Made by a program: the position numbers and the translations under genes | Assembly: GCA_021234155.1 (NCBI GenBank) | Contig: JAJEKV010000031.1 | Coordinates: 15,183,748 to 15,247,747 of the forward strand | Reading direction: 5' to 3' | DNA length: 64,000 nucleotides | Source of the DNA: Isoetes taiwanensis | Taxonomy: Eukaryota > Streptophyta > Lycopodiopsida > Isoetales > Isoetaceae | Notes under the pieces: model-generated | Told to the model about the DNA's origin: nothing | Database searches by the model: none | What the model saw: the letters and a program-made list of their open reading frames with translations, nothing else | Shown: positions 36,974 to 49,505 of the stretch, one piece after another | Layout: every line of letters starts with the position of its first letter | Position numbering within the stretch: position 1 is the first letter of the stretch

Positions 36974-39900
36974 AATTATTCTGATTGTGTTTCAGATACT
37001 TGATCAGGTATCACACCCATTTCATTGGCCATGCGATTGACATGCTCTCTACCCAATTCAATAGCTTGTGTTGTGTCCATCTCTGTATAACCTGTGACCT
37101 CTGGAATCTGAACACCCATGGCGCTTATGATGCGCGCCGCAGATGTGAATCAGCTCCCATTCTTCACCGCCCAACCGTGACCGCCCCCGCCTATAAGTTC
37201 GCTTTTGCAAGAGTCCGCAGCCAGTGAGCATTCTGATGTGGATGATAGAGCTTCTGCTTCTTGCTGTGTACCTGATGCTCCTGTGACCCAAGAACCTCAT
37301 CTTGGTCAATGTCCATGTGTTGTTGGTCTGCTTCCATGTGCTTTGGGTCTGTTTCCATGTGTTCTACGCCCACGATTCAAACTTATGTTTGCCTCCAAGA
37401 AAGGCATGTACCCATCAAGCTTCTCATTAAGTGCATTCAATTTTTGGAAAGTGGGCCCGTGGCTTCTATACCTTTTTCCTCGTCTCTTCAAGCAAGCACT
37501 TTGTTTCTTGCATTCTCTTCAGAGGGACTTAGCATCGAGGTTTTCCAAAATGGAACCCAACTTTGATAGATCTGTTTTTGGGTGATACCGATGTCGGGTT
37601 GAGCTGGATCAGGGTTAACATTCTCTCGCTTTTGCTCTTCCTCAAACCCATCGGCACTTGATTGGCCATCTTATCAAGCGCTTCAAAGAACGCCCCTCGT
37701 GAAACGCACACTTTACCTGAACTTTCAAAGCCACGCTTTTTGCCTTGCATAAGAGCAACACGAGAAGCCGCCCCAAAAAAAAAAGAAATCCAGAACACAA
37801 CCATCACTCGGCACCAGCTGTTCAACAATATGGTAGGCATAGGAGGTTTTCAGCTGGCATTTCAATACAAGATCTCCTTCCATTGCCGCCCATTTGAATC
37901 TTGGTTTGCCTGTAAAAAGAGTCTGATATTTCTTTTTTATCTTCTCGCCGGCATCCTCATTACCCCTAGTGGCATTGGAGGCAATGGTGTTGACTTAGGA
38001 GCCTTGCCGTGGATATAGGTGAAGCTCCAACTCGACAGCATTGCACTACACCTAACATCACCCCCAAGTAATGCACATATGACTAATAAAGTACTGATGT
38101 TCTTTCACCCTTCTTTTGCTCTCCCATCCCATTTCTTCATAGGAACCTAAAGATAGGTAGCCACCGCCCTGAATTTGCTTCTGACTGAACAAGCAATTGG
38201 GCAAATTCACTGAGCGCATGATAATGACCAAGTGATAAACTTTGGCATCCGGCCATGGTAGCTATCCTTGTAAATAGATCTGTGTATTTCTTGCAATCCC
38301 ATACCTTGTTTATCCCTCGGATGTCAATAAATATCAGTGTCGCATTCTCTGACACTTGGGAGGAAGTAGGGATGCCATCCTTTGTCACTGCTATGACAAT
38401 ATTTTTCTTTTCCTTCCTTTTTCTAGCCTCTTCCTCGCTTTAGAATATTCCCCGATTGGCTCCAAAAGGCTACGGTGTAGGTTACCTAGTGTATGATCCT
38501 TGTTATAGTTAGCCTTCACATACTCAGACGGTATCCGATATATCCAAAGATTCTCTGCTCAAATCAAATCGAAAAGCCCAAGCAATTCCTCCCAAAATAT
38601 CGAAATCCTTTTGCAAAGAAATTTGAGGCATAAGACAAAATTTCGCTACCATAAAAGTGAGGGTTCTGATGTCAATTGCCCGTTGTCCGCAATCAAATCT
38701 CCCGCTATAACCCCGACCGCACCTTTTAAATAGGTCTTGCCTTCTATAATCTCATCGAAAGCAAATGTGACAACTCTCATTCGACATACCTCGTAGCAAC
38801 CGAGCCGTGTCTTGTTAAAGAAGTCTTTGGATGGCTTTGTCCGAAACTCACCATGATCGCCACCGAAGTTTACGACTCACCCACGCCATCGCAACTTCCA
38901 TTAACTTCTTGAAAACCTTCTCATCCATAAAATGAATTGCTTTTCATCCTTAAGCTCCTCGCACTTTCAAGGTGGTCGCTGTAATTTCATGGAAATCCCG
39001 CGAAGCAATTTCAAGGTCATCAAGATCGCGGTCGAACTTGGCGAAGTAGAAAACAAATAAATACCTTCCAAGCCGAAGTTTTAGCTGTCCCTATAGGTCC
39101 TTGTGGAGGGCAAACCATAAGCCTTGTGCCGATGACGGTTGTTGCGCTTTTCAATCGGCTCTCTCAGACACGGTGTTTGCAATTACTTCGTTGCATTGAA
39201 TACTCAACTCTATATATTCCTTGTCTCGTAAGATTTCGCTCAGCACCCTCGATCTTCTTCTAAGATATACTTTGGCAAATTCTCGTCGCTCGAACTCGCC
39301 GATGACCGAACAAAGGAGTTGTGCAAAGACAAATACCGTGGGTTGCCGTAAATAATATAAAATTTCTTGCCCTTCAAATCTTCCTCGATTGCTCCATGTC
39401 ACCCTCCTCCTCGAAGATAGACAACCGCCAGTCAAATCTACATAACGAAAGTGTCCAAAAAGATAAAGAATTAGTTACCCGGTAATAGGGTCAAACGGAA
39501 CGACGCCGCTAGGTGGTGAGGACCTCTCGCTGGTATGTCTTGAAGCTTTTAACCGAGTTTGAACATGGTCATTTGACCGCATTCTCGGTGTCAAGTTTGC
39601 TGGTGCAGTTCACAATCAAAAATAGAAATCTTTGTAAACCAATTAACCCCTAAGGGGTAGAACCTTTGAACCGCTCAAGCTTCTAAGTGGTTTGCTCGCC
39701 ATCTTATGCTCCTCTTCTGGATTGAACTTCAACTCGACCGAATGGCAGGTGCTTGGGGCCATGTCAATGCTAGTTTAGAGGAGGCATTCGTGAATCGAGG
39801 GGGGGTTTGAGAACCGGGTGGTCATGGGCTATCCTCACGAGGTGTCGATTCTTAAGGCTAATTTTGAAAGGAGGGAATTTTTTGGAATAAATCCACCGAT

Positions 39901-40260
39901 GTATTGCTATCCGGGGCCTTCATAGCAATAGGAAGAGTAGGGTTAACAATACCGAGGGGTTTATCGTGGATTGTGGTTCTTGAGCAATTTCTTTTTGGTG
40001 CCGAGGTCTCTCCCAAAGTAGCAATAGGCTTCACACTCTTTTTTCTTGGCCACGGCTCTTAGCCAATTGGTGTCCATCACGGAGGGCATCTTCTCGCCCC
40101 GAACCGCTTTCAAGGCACAAACCGGAGGCTTCTTTGTCTCAGACAAACCATTTCGCATGTCGAGAACCCGAGCAATATGTCTTTGTTTCCCTTTATACCG
40201 ACAAAGAGAGAGATTCATAGGATGGCAACAACCAGCCATACCCCTTAGCCGACGCCGACG
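36974..40260 (-). pseudogene. Decayed multi-block gene with amino-methyltransferase-like features
   Basis: Protein-like blocks follow each other on the minus strand in changing frames. They include CALKAVRGEKMPSVMDTNWL (about 40120), FEGQEILYYLRQPTVFVFAQ (39370), YEVCRMRVVTFAFDEIIEG (38790), NKDHTLGNLHRSLLEPIGEY (38480), TLIFIDIRGINKVWDCKKY (38340-38285), and GCVLDFFFGAASRVALMQ with KKRGFESSGK (37780-37710, across a T11 run). The C-terminus is MDTTQAIELGREHVNRM...QSE ending at 36974. The order of an IDxxxGxNxxWD block followed by a VLDFFxGA block is that of motif IV then motif I in beta-class DNA amino-methyltransferases. The DPPY box itself is not intact. An acidic repeat (HMETDPK, HMEADQQ, HMDIDQD) lies at 37310-37370. 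The family call is tentative; that coding sequence is present is more certain. Confidence 0.42.
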
Positions 40261-42440
40261 CTTTTTCCCTCGTATGGGTCGGCTTGTTCATTTTGCTGGG
40301 CCGTCATCAAAGATGGGTCATAATTGCGCCATTTCAAAATGTACTCCGTAAACCGCAATGCTTGTGGGTCCTCAATGCCGCATATGATGGCATCTTGCAC
40401 ATTGTTCTTCGTGGTTTTCCCACATTGCCACCACTATGCCAACTTGTTCAACGCCCTCCCTTTTTTTTCAAATTAAAAACAACAGTGTCCTTTCTCAAGG
40501 ATCACCCTTAATGTGCTGTATAGCCTCAGGTAATCTCGATACACCATTTCCTTTCATTGAAGGGGTTATAATACCTGACCGCTCGACATCCGGTCCTCTA
40601 AGAGAGCAAGTGCCGTAAAACAAAAGCCTCAGAGGAGTGCCCGGTAGGCGCATAATGTGGTGCAATAAAAGGTTTAAACTATCAGAGAAACGCTGACCGC
40701 GATCCCCGCCAAGCAGCTAAAATAGAACTCCACACAATCGCGGCCGCGACTTTGTGTAGCACTTAAGCACGGCAAGAAAACATCGCTGTCGCGAAACTAA
40801 TGACCTACTACACTAGTACTGATGAACATCGCAATAAAGAAAATCTATGCTCACATCATGATCTTGATGAGCAGCCTACACTTATGAAGACCGCTATCCG
40901 AAATTATAAAACCAATCAAGCAAGACCGCGTCACGATCTTGATGAGCAGCCTACACTTATGAAGACCGCTATCTAGAAATTATAAAATTTATCAAGCAAG
41001 ACCGCCACCGCGATCTTGCCGAGCATCTATACTTATGAAAACAATAGAAGTTTTAGTAGGCAAGATCAAGGGTCGCGATCTTGCTGAGCTGAAATGTTAG
41101 AAAATACCTTCTCTGAGGGAGTCCTTAGGTGCCATGGGATCGCGGGCCCTGGTTCAGTACGAAATATGGGTTTTTTTGGAGTGGGTCGGGAGCTTCTGAG
41201 GTCGGCGCTTAGGGCGCCGAATGAAATCGCTGAGTAGAAATTAGTTTTTGAATGTTTTGAGTTTCAATTTATAGAACGCCGTCGCTGAAATTAAATGCCC
41301 GCCTCATGATGGCGCCGCGAAAAAACGTACACCATAATGGCGTCAGACGCCGCAGCATAATTACCGGCCGCCTCGTATTTATTCCCCGACATTAATGCGG
41401 TCGTATAATATACCCGTCCCCCGAAAGGCCAAGAACCCGCATTTAAAGGTCTTTATCCACTTGGACGCCCGCGCTCAATTTCGGTCATAATTTCGACCTC
41501 GACACTTTATCCAGCCATAAATGCCTCCAAAATATCCGGTTTACTTTGACGACAAATGACCGCAAAATTTGAATTCGAGAACAAACCAATTCGAGAAAGC
41601 GGAAAAGCCAATTCAAATTTCATTGTTTTGTAAGATCTTCGAGGCGCCGAGCCGCGCTTAAGCCGGGCCAAGTTTGGGCAAGGATTTGCCGCAGAATTCC
41701 GCATCCATTGAAGGCGCCGACGAGGGCGCCGATAATCCGCTTGTAATCCGCCACTACACACTCGAATTCTCGCAAATCGCATCGAATTCGTGGTTTCTCC
41801 CGAGGTAAAAGGCCTATTCTCGATGCATATCCTCAATCGGTGAACTCAACGTATCGAATGCAATCAATTTCAATTATAACCGCAACCTCCGAAGTCTCGC
41901 ACTAACATTCACTATGTATTGCATGGATTGATAAGATACCTCCCCGATACTTTGTTGCAACTATGTAAAAATAGATGTTCTAAGCAAAACTGCACTCGTG
42001 TGTTTATTATACAATGTAAACGTGTTTCAAGTATATGCTTTCTTTCTATGTGGATGAAACTAAACACCGCTTTTATGACACTAAACACCGTATTCTCGTG
42101 AGGTAGGAGTAATGCCTTATTCTCGTAAGTCAATCGCTTAACTTTGGTGCTCCACGAGATCGCGGGTCGCGATACCTTCAACCATCTACACTTGCTATTG
42201 ACCAAAGAACTCCCGTGATATCGATAACTTAGAGTTGAACCCACTAGCTAGCCTCAAATTTGATTTGCACGAAGTTCTTATTGAAACAAATTAGTGTGAA
42301 TGCTTGCAACTAGCGACCGCTGCTTTTTACCCATGCTCGATAAGATCGCTGTGGCGAAAAGTCGTGGACCATTTCTTATTTTTCAGTTCATATTTTTGTA
42401 GTGGTTTATGATCACGCTAAGTCTCACTAGATCGCGTCAT
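40261..42440. promoter_or_regulatory. Divergent intergenic region with CpG-rich block and palindromes
   Basis: Separates the minus-strand gene (36974-40260) from the plus-strand DUF7869 gene. It holds ATCGCGGCCGCGAC (40737), GGTCGCGATC (41071) and GATCGCGGGTCGCGAT (42158-42173), all variants of one palindrome. 41200-41900 is rich in GGCGCC and other CpG words, unlike the AT-rich flanks. A shared promoter is an inference from the gene orientation. Confidence 0.4.
40855..41090. repeat. ~74-bp tandem repeat, about three copies
   Basis: Units contain CGATCTTGATGAGCAGCCTA, CACTTATGAAGACCGCTAT and ATCAAGCAAGACCG. The first two are nearly identical; the third and a partial fourth are diverged. It lies between the two divergent coding regions. 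Confidence 0.85.
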
Positions 42441-45400
42441 TATTCACGACCTCTTGTTTGGAGGATGGCTGATGTAATTCCACCAGATTCCGCCGGGGAA
42501 AAAGGTGGCGTAAGGAAGAGTCCACAATTTCGCCCATCACAATTCGACCGTCCCTGAGGGTATGGTTGTCGCTTCAATTGTGAATGTTCCGATGGACAAG
42601 CATCGCTACCAATTCCTAATTGGAAATAGAAAAATGGGTGAAGTCGTGGGGACTTTTGTGTTGTGGTACAAGAAGGACATTGTTGCTCCACTAGATAGAC
42701 ATGAGGAAGCTTGCACCCCACCGTGTCGATAAAAAGGATAGACCGGCAGACGTAGGGAATGAGGGGTTAGCCACTAATGAGACGAATCATGTGCAAGGGC
42801 TTTCTAGAGATGAGTTAGTTGAGAAGGCGGCACACTCATGCATGAATGCCGCTACATGGCTTATGCCTATGGTGTTATCGCTTTTTTGCCGATCCAAACC
42901 ATGCCGTGGTCCGGACGTGAAGTTAGGGGAAGGCTCGATAGTCGCTACTATCATGAACATTTTTCCAATGCCCGAAAAGATCTCTATGCGCCGCCAGTTC
43001 GTGCGTAAATGCCCCAACCGCATGACCTTGTGAGATGGCCCATAGCCCTCGTGCTCGTTGATAACATTCCGCTTTCTACTCTTTGTGGTTGCGGTGAAGG
43101 AGAAGGATGTGGAGAATGAACCTTACTCCATTAGACCCGAAATTGGCATCACCAAAAAGAGACCTTTACAAAGATGGTCAATCTGGAGACCCGTAACACG
43201 CCAAAGACGCACTAAATGTGAAAGAAAAACTAGTGCCGAGGCTATTCTAGACTTCGTGTCATCACCGTGGTCGCATGAAACGATGTCGCGGTAAATTTTA
43301 CATCCCAGGAGATAGCTTGCATGAGAACCTTTTATCGAACATGAAGTCCCTGAGCGCACAACTTTGCATATAACATGCTAGATCTTTGCTCAAAATGGTG
43401 TAGTCCGCGAACCGATGTTGAATAACAAACAAAAGCGGAAAGCATGGCATAAAGCCTATGGCATTCCCATTTCCACTTTTTACAAGTGGAAGAAGCTCTT
43501 CAATGACGGCCACGTAATTGCCGAGCACGGAAATACCGGGTCTAAGAAGCCAAGGTCTCATACTTTGGTCGGCAATGCCGTGGCTATCCATGTTCATAGA
43601 TGAAAACGCTAGAGACGATGCCACACCGCCGAAAATTACGAAACGAGGGTAGCGCACAAAATGTTAAGAGGCTACCTTCGCCTTGACTAAGAAGGATATA
43701 CACCAAGAAGTAGATATTTCCGCATGTAGAGATGACAAAAAGCATATTTCTCCTTCGCACATTTCGTCCGCTTGGAAAGAGAATCATTCGAGGTAGCAAT
43801 AGCTAAGAGGATAGCATTTTCCAAGTGTAACACCTGTATTGTCATAAAGGAAAAGCTTGCTAAGACCGTAGATCCAAACGAAAGAAGGGTACTTGCAATA
43901 GAGAGAAAATCACATATATGACGCCCAGATTTCATGCAGGAGCCTTTATCGGGTCCCGAGAGCTTTGTCGATAGATCTCCCGAAAGCACGCTTTAACCAT
44001 TATACATGATAAGATGGATCAGAATAAGACCATGGTCCCTCGCCTAGAGAAGCTAGCAAAGTCTCAGATGGAGGGGTGAACGATCAAGGTCAAGCAGTTA
44101 CAGTGTGCTCTCATGCACGGCCATGGTATAGGTGCCTTGGGCCACTTCTCACCGGACCTCCGGCCGATGATTCTAATTTTCATGTGGGATCCTTTGAATC
44201 ATACCTTGAAGACACCGGAGAATAAATCGAGGATAATTGGGGCCATTTGAGAGATACCGATCGTCCCCGAAAAGCAAATTAAAAGTGCAATTTTAAACAC
44301 GATAACCTTAGGACAAAAAATGATGAATGGCGTGAAATGATTTTATGCCTCCTATCAAAGGCCCCATGGTAGCAAACAAGTTGCCTAGGAGGCTTTACTT
44401 GCAGCCTAGATAATTGCTCGTGTCTAATAAGAATAGATATCTTTTCTCTTACTTGTCATACTTGGTTTGGTTAGGTGTATTTGATCAAGTGTACCGATTC
44501 ATGATGGTTGGACACACCCACGATGACATAGATGCCCTATTTGGAAACTACTCTACTCTAATGAGAAGATCGATGCATTGACTATTCCGAGCTTATGCAA
44601 CTCTTCTCAAAGCAAGTAGTTCAAAGGCTCCTTCACCTTACCTTGTGACAGAGGTTCCCGATTGGAAGGAATTCGTGAAAGGATTTATCCCCGATAAGAA
44701 GGACCGCTTATGTGGTCACTTGGAACCTCTACTCTTCAAGTTTTGCATGAAGGATGGATGGCCACTAATGTTCTACAAGATGAGGCCAGGGCATAGGGAG
44801 TGGCTCCCCAAAAGGGAATCAATGTGGAAGGAGGATGCCCAAGGTTTACCTATGATTCCAGAGGGTCACCTAAGGTCCCGCAGCCATATGGGAGCTTGAA
44901 AGATATAGGTGCATTAAGAGCTTCTATTGCCAAGTACATGATGCACCGGGCAGCTATTTCTAGAGCCGGGCGATAAGTCATGGTCCAACACATATATGAA
45001 TGAAGTTATTGACTACCGGTCCACCTTTGTCATGAAAGTGCTTGGTGACGCAGCCCCAGAGAGCCGCTATTCAGATTTCTCGCCCAAAGACCGTGCAAAG
45101 TGCATTGGAAGAACCCGAAAGAGTGTTTGTGGATGAGCACATTGAAGCATCTCATTACGTAGGGCCTTTCTGCAGACCCAAGAACCCGGTTGAAATATTC
45201 GACCCCTACCAAGATGTCAAGAAGGGAATGCTCTTGCTAATCGCACCACATGATAACTGCCCTCGACATGGATGGCTTTTGGCCGAAGAGGACCCAAAGA
45301 GAGGACCCTAATCTCCCACATTATGAAGAGGTGTTTGTCTCTTGGTTTGAACCTCAAGGTTTTAAAGGGAACCTCATATGCAATGCAAAGATAGGGATTG

Positions 45401-45580
45401 TTGGAGCAAGAATTGGAGACCCAATCCTAATGACCCGCCACGCTACCAACCTTTGAAAACAATAGACTATGGTTGGGCCAGAGACCAGGCCATTGTCGCT
45501 GGTGATCCCCAAAGAGTGTTCGCCTCGGCAAGAATTAGTGGCTAAAGAAGCTAAGGACGATGATGAGAACTCTTGAGGTA
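42440..45580 (+). pseudogene. DUF7869-type transposon protein, decayed
   Basis: Blocks in plus-strand order: PEGMVVASIVNVPMDKHRYQ (42540), AWHKAYGIPISTFYKWKKLF (43450), HVIAEHGNTGSKKPRSHT, IHDKMDQNKTMVPRLEK (44005), LMHGHGIGALGHFS (44115), WLGVFDQVYRFMMV followed by GHTHDDIDALFGNYS (44468-44555), EVPDWKEFVKGFI (44650), and a C-terminal part to 45460 (HYEEVFVSWFEPQGFKGN). The HDKMD...KT box and the GHTHDDIDALF box are hallmarks of the DUF7869 family found in eukaryotic mobile elements. Function is not established; a nuclease/transposase role is inferred. Many frameshifts and stops. Similar decay to its divergent neighbour. Confidence 0.65.
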
Positions 45581-45959
45581 TGCAATGCTCTTTACATAAT
45601 TACATAACATGAAAGTTACAATAGACTAGTTATTATTTGTTACGCCTCATGCGCTTCCATCTCAACACAAGAGCTCTTACACTATACAATGCTAAACAGT
45701 GATTCATTCATCTTCGATCTGCAGAGTAGTGATCCCCGATATCTCATAGCTCATTCGCCAGAAGCCAAATCGGATGGATCATTACACGAATTGATGCGGG
45801 CAACGAATCTCACCAAAAGCTTTTCTTCGCGTGGGGATCAAGAAGAAGATGCCCGCCTAGGCAACCAACAAGATCGAGAGTGGCTCATTGAGCACTTGAT
45901 CGCCTCGATGTGGTGAATTGATGAAGGCAAATAATCCATGTGAGGAAATGAACTTTAGC

Positions 45960-46655
45960 CCCGCCGGAAGCTTTTATAGTGAGGTAGAATTATTGAGGTG
46001 AATTATTGGGGTAGACTTCGTGCCATTATTGCTCGTATATAAGACCGCTGTATAAATACAAGTATAATACATCTTTCGTGATGGATATATGTATGCGCAT
46101 CTAATATGCGTATGTTTCAAAACATGTTTGTTGACTTAATTTAGCTATGATTGAATTCAATGACAAATTTTGCATAATAAGTGGAGGTGGATAGCACATC
46201 GTTACAATATACCGCTAAGGTAATGGATATTACATCCCCAATCGTAATGCTATTACATCCTTACTTAGTTATTAGGTACCCATGTCATTATTACATTATT
46301 AGCAGTGTGCGATTCACTCGCCATCAACATCAAAGCTCGTGGATGCCATTCACCATAGATCTCCGATCGTGAAGCCAAGAAATATGGACTTTAACGCGAG
46401 TGAGCTTCCCGCAAGCACCAGGTGTCCATCGCCTTTAGATAAGAGCCATGGATCGCTTAACGCTATTTCTAAAGATTCACCCGATCGTTGTAGCTCAAGT
46501 AACACTTGAAAGAGCGGATGTGCTCTGGACGAGGCATCGAGGAAGCCATGGAAGATGAATGGCCTCTACCCCCTCGTGAAGCCGTTCTTATAGTGAAGTA
46601 AAATTATTGATGTGAATTATTGGCGTACAATGTAGGGCCATTATTGAGCTCATGT
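45960..46655. repeat. Direct repeat pair of ~80 bp
   Basis: 45965-46035 and 46577-46650 share TTATAGTGA, GTGAATTATTGG and GCCATTATTG-type words in the same order. They lie downstream of the DUF7869 gene. Confidence 0.7.
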
Positions 46656-46659
46656 GTAT

Positions 46660-47398
46660 GTATATGTGTATGTTAATTACCTCATGTTTGTTGGGGTCGA
46701 GTACTAGGTGAAAGTATTCGTGCTTGAGCAAATAAGGTGTGCTCAAAATTCTCAAAATTGCGTTATTTTATCCAATTAATGAAATCATGCTTTTGTATGA
46801 GAAACTAAATCGTGGCTCTTTTTAAAACCCTAAGCTGCTGCGGCTATAGTCACCAGCGTCTGAAATGCTCCATCAATCTTTGCCTGCATCCACAGCAAAA
46901 TCATCACCGAAATAAAATATAAAGTAAATAAAAGGAGATACAAACCAGAAAGTTTAGAATCCTGCTATGAACCTGCTCTGAATCTATAAAAAGGGATTTT
47001 GCATCTCAACAAATGAGTAACGTTAGAGAGACCCCATTTTCTTGACCTATTTCTTATTTTCTAAGTGATTTGTTGAAGCTTGGAAGCAGAAGCCCATTGC
47101 CATATAGCCAGACCCAGCGCTGCCGGAAACCAAGCGTCAATGCATTTCAGAATCTTGAAAGCAATTTGTTGAAGTTTGGAAGCAAAAGCCCATTGCCATA
47201 GCCAAAAAGATTGCTTGCAGAGGAAGAAGGGCGCCCGTCTTGTAATTCGATGCAGTCAATTCTAAATCCAGCCAGTTGCAAAATGACGTCACACACATGC
47301 TCCATTAGTTTTTTTTTTTATAGGACACCTGTCGTGCATACGCTTTTTCCTAGGGCAGCAATATTAGCCTCAAACATAAATTGAAGCTGGTTTATATA
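46660..47398. other. Intergenic
   Basis: No gene recognised. A ~40-bp motif (TTTGTTGAAG, then GGAAGCA, then AAGCCCATTGCCATA) occurs twice, at about 47060 and 47165. Confidence 0.5.
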
Positions 47399-48283
47399 AT
47401 AACTTATTATAAAACATCACTGCAAGAAATACTAAAGCCTAATTTTTTTTTTAAATCTAAAGATCCAAGTTTAAATCAACAAATACTAGTTAAAGAAATA
47501 TAATGCCAGAGCGACTAACCTGAATGACATATCGGTTTCAGGCCACAAAAGCTGTTGTGTTGAAACTGCATAGAGTTGGGAAGCTCTTAAATCCATGCGA
47601 TGCAAAACCTAAACCTAATGTTGTTACATGAGACAGTCCAGGTGACTCATCTTAAAATATATGTAACGTATTCTTTTTAGATTCGACAACCTAAATTACT
47701 TGGGCGTGAGTGCCATGAGATGCATCGGCAAAGCAGCAGCGGCACACAAAAATCCTGCTAATACGAAAGCATGATTCTGCTCCAACAGACTGAAGTTCGA
47801 CAATGAAGCTGCCATCAAGCATAAATACCAAGCAGATATGCCTAGGGAAACTTGGGCAAAACAATTTGATTCTAGAAATTTTTGTTCATGACAAAAGCAC
47901 TTGTTTTTTTTTTCAAATCTTTCCTTTTGCATTGTAGTTGGCACCTCGTAGCCAAGAACTCACAATCGCTCTGGCAAAGGGAGTCAAAAAGGGCAAAAAG
48001 GGCTAAACCCCAAAATAGACCAATCTAGATAGTCCCAACTCATTCCTCTAGAAGAGAACTGAACATTAGAAACAAACGCAAATAACACATTGATCTAAAT
48101 AACAAAAGGCTAACCTCCTTTGCCTCTTTGTAAAACCAAGGCTCTGTATGGTATACAAAATAATTTTCAATGGAACGTGAAGTCCAATATAGCTCCTTAG
48201 TGCTCATATCAAAGTTAACTTAAGAGAAAGCGCATGATAAGAGAGAGAATATGATAAGAGAATCAACCATACGAATCTGCAAA

Positions 48284-48314
<31 letters not shown>

Positions 48315-49075
48315 AGATAAGATAAGATAAGAGAATTTTTACGTTCAGCGGAACCCAACGGGTTATGGGACGGCACATGCAAGGGCAACAACCCATCTAA
48401 AACCTGGGGACTAGGCCCCATCACCAAACACAATAATCAAATATTAAAAGACTACCAAGAATAAGATAATGCTAATGTTAGTGGTAATTTTGTGCTTCTA
48501 AAATTATCTAGACATAGCCAATCCAAGGATTGGAAGGCCATTGGTCTAGAATAATTGTTGCGCCTCCCCTGTACACTGCCCATTTCTTTTGCAGGCGGGC
48601 TGCCCTCACCTTGCAGAGCTCCTCCTTACGGTTACACAATTGAAGGGGGGAGAGGTCCTCCTGTACTGAGAAACTAGTCCCTCTAAGATGGTTTCCATGC
48701 CGAAGAACATGTAAGCGGCTAAGAGTGTCTTGAAACTGAACCAAGAGATGGCAAGGACGATCAGGTCTTGCCGCTCCCACCCTAGTAGCGGAGACAACTC
48801 CACCAACCTTCACATGCATGACATCAGTGAAAAAATGCAAAGCCGCATCCAATCAGAATAGGCATCATCGTCTGCCTCTGCAACCCCTATAATACGCAAG
48901 TTCAGGCTCCTGGTAACAGAAGATACTGAGGCAGCTTGCTCCTGGATGCTAGCTCGACACTGCGACTCCTGGTCCTCTTGGGATTGTGGAGATGTCTGTA
49001 CTCCCACCTCAACATGTTCCCTTTTCAATGTCTGTACTGAGGCATCGCTTGTGCCCACATACTGGGTTTTAGGAT
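48284..49075 (-). mobile_element. Internally deleted LINE: ORF1 plus 3' tail, no ORF2
   Basis: On the minus strand ORF1 (49058-48508, two overlapping frames) is followed within ~160 bp by the family 3' end (reverse complement of TTTTTACGTTCAGCGG at 48335-48350, with AACCCGTTGG) and an (ATAAG)n tail of about nine units (48284-48332). A full LINE would have several kilobases of ORF2 in between. No AP-endonuclease or RT sequence is present. Confidence 0.65.
48508..49065 (-). pseudogene. LINE ORF1 protein (L1-type RNA-binding)
   Basis: The N-terminal part is polar and Gln/Ser-rich (VGVQTSPQSQEDQESQC). Then comes SLNLRIIGVAEADDDAYSDW, a one-frame step near 48840, FFTDVMHVKVG, RPDRPCHLLVQFQDTLSRLH and the conserved-looking EDLSPLQLCNRKEEL, then KKWAVYRGGATIIL. 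This order resembles the RNA-binding and C-terminal domains of L1-type ORF1 proteins (NLRIxGxxE, RPRxILVxF, EDLxxxxxxxR). It would coat the element RNA. Confidence 0.6.
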
Positions 49076-49505
49076 CTGAGTTTTAGGGTTTTAGAATAAA
49101 GTCAATCAGGCATGCAGGGAACATAAAAAAATGATAGACCCTAATATTAACTTATTATAAAACATCACTGCAAGAAAATACTAAAGCCTAAAATTCTTTT
49201 AAATCTAAAGATTTAAGTTTAAATCAACAACCTACTTAAAGGAATATAATGCCAGAACGACTAACCTGAATGACATATCGGTCTCGGGCCACAAAAGCTG
49301 TTGTGTTGAAACTGCATAGAGTTGGGAATTCTTGAGTCCATGCGATGCAAAACCTAAACCTGATGTTGTTACAGGAGACAGTCCACGTGACTCATCTTAA
49401 AATATAAGTAATGTATTCTTTTTAGATTCGGCAATCTAAATTACTTGGGCATGAGTGCCATGAGATGCATCGGCAAAGCCAACAGCGACACACAGAAATC
49501 CTTGC

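Larger units (their letters stand above)
47399..49505. repeat. Direct repeat pair of ~360 bp
   Basis: Copy 1 (47399-47762) and copy 2 (49150-49505) align over their length, including ACATCACTGCAAGAAA, CTGAATGACATATCGGT, AAGCTGTTGTGTTGAAAC and GAGTGCCATGAGATGCATCG, at roughly 90 percent identity by eye. The ORF1-bearing LINE lies between them. Confidence 0.9.

Noticed and set aside
40855-41090. CRISPR-like array
   Set aside because: The repeats are contiguous tandem units without unique spacers, in a plant nuclear context.
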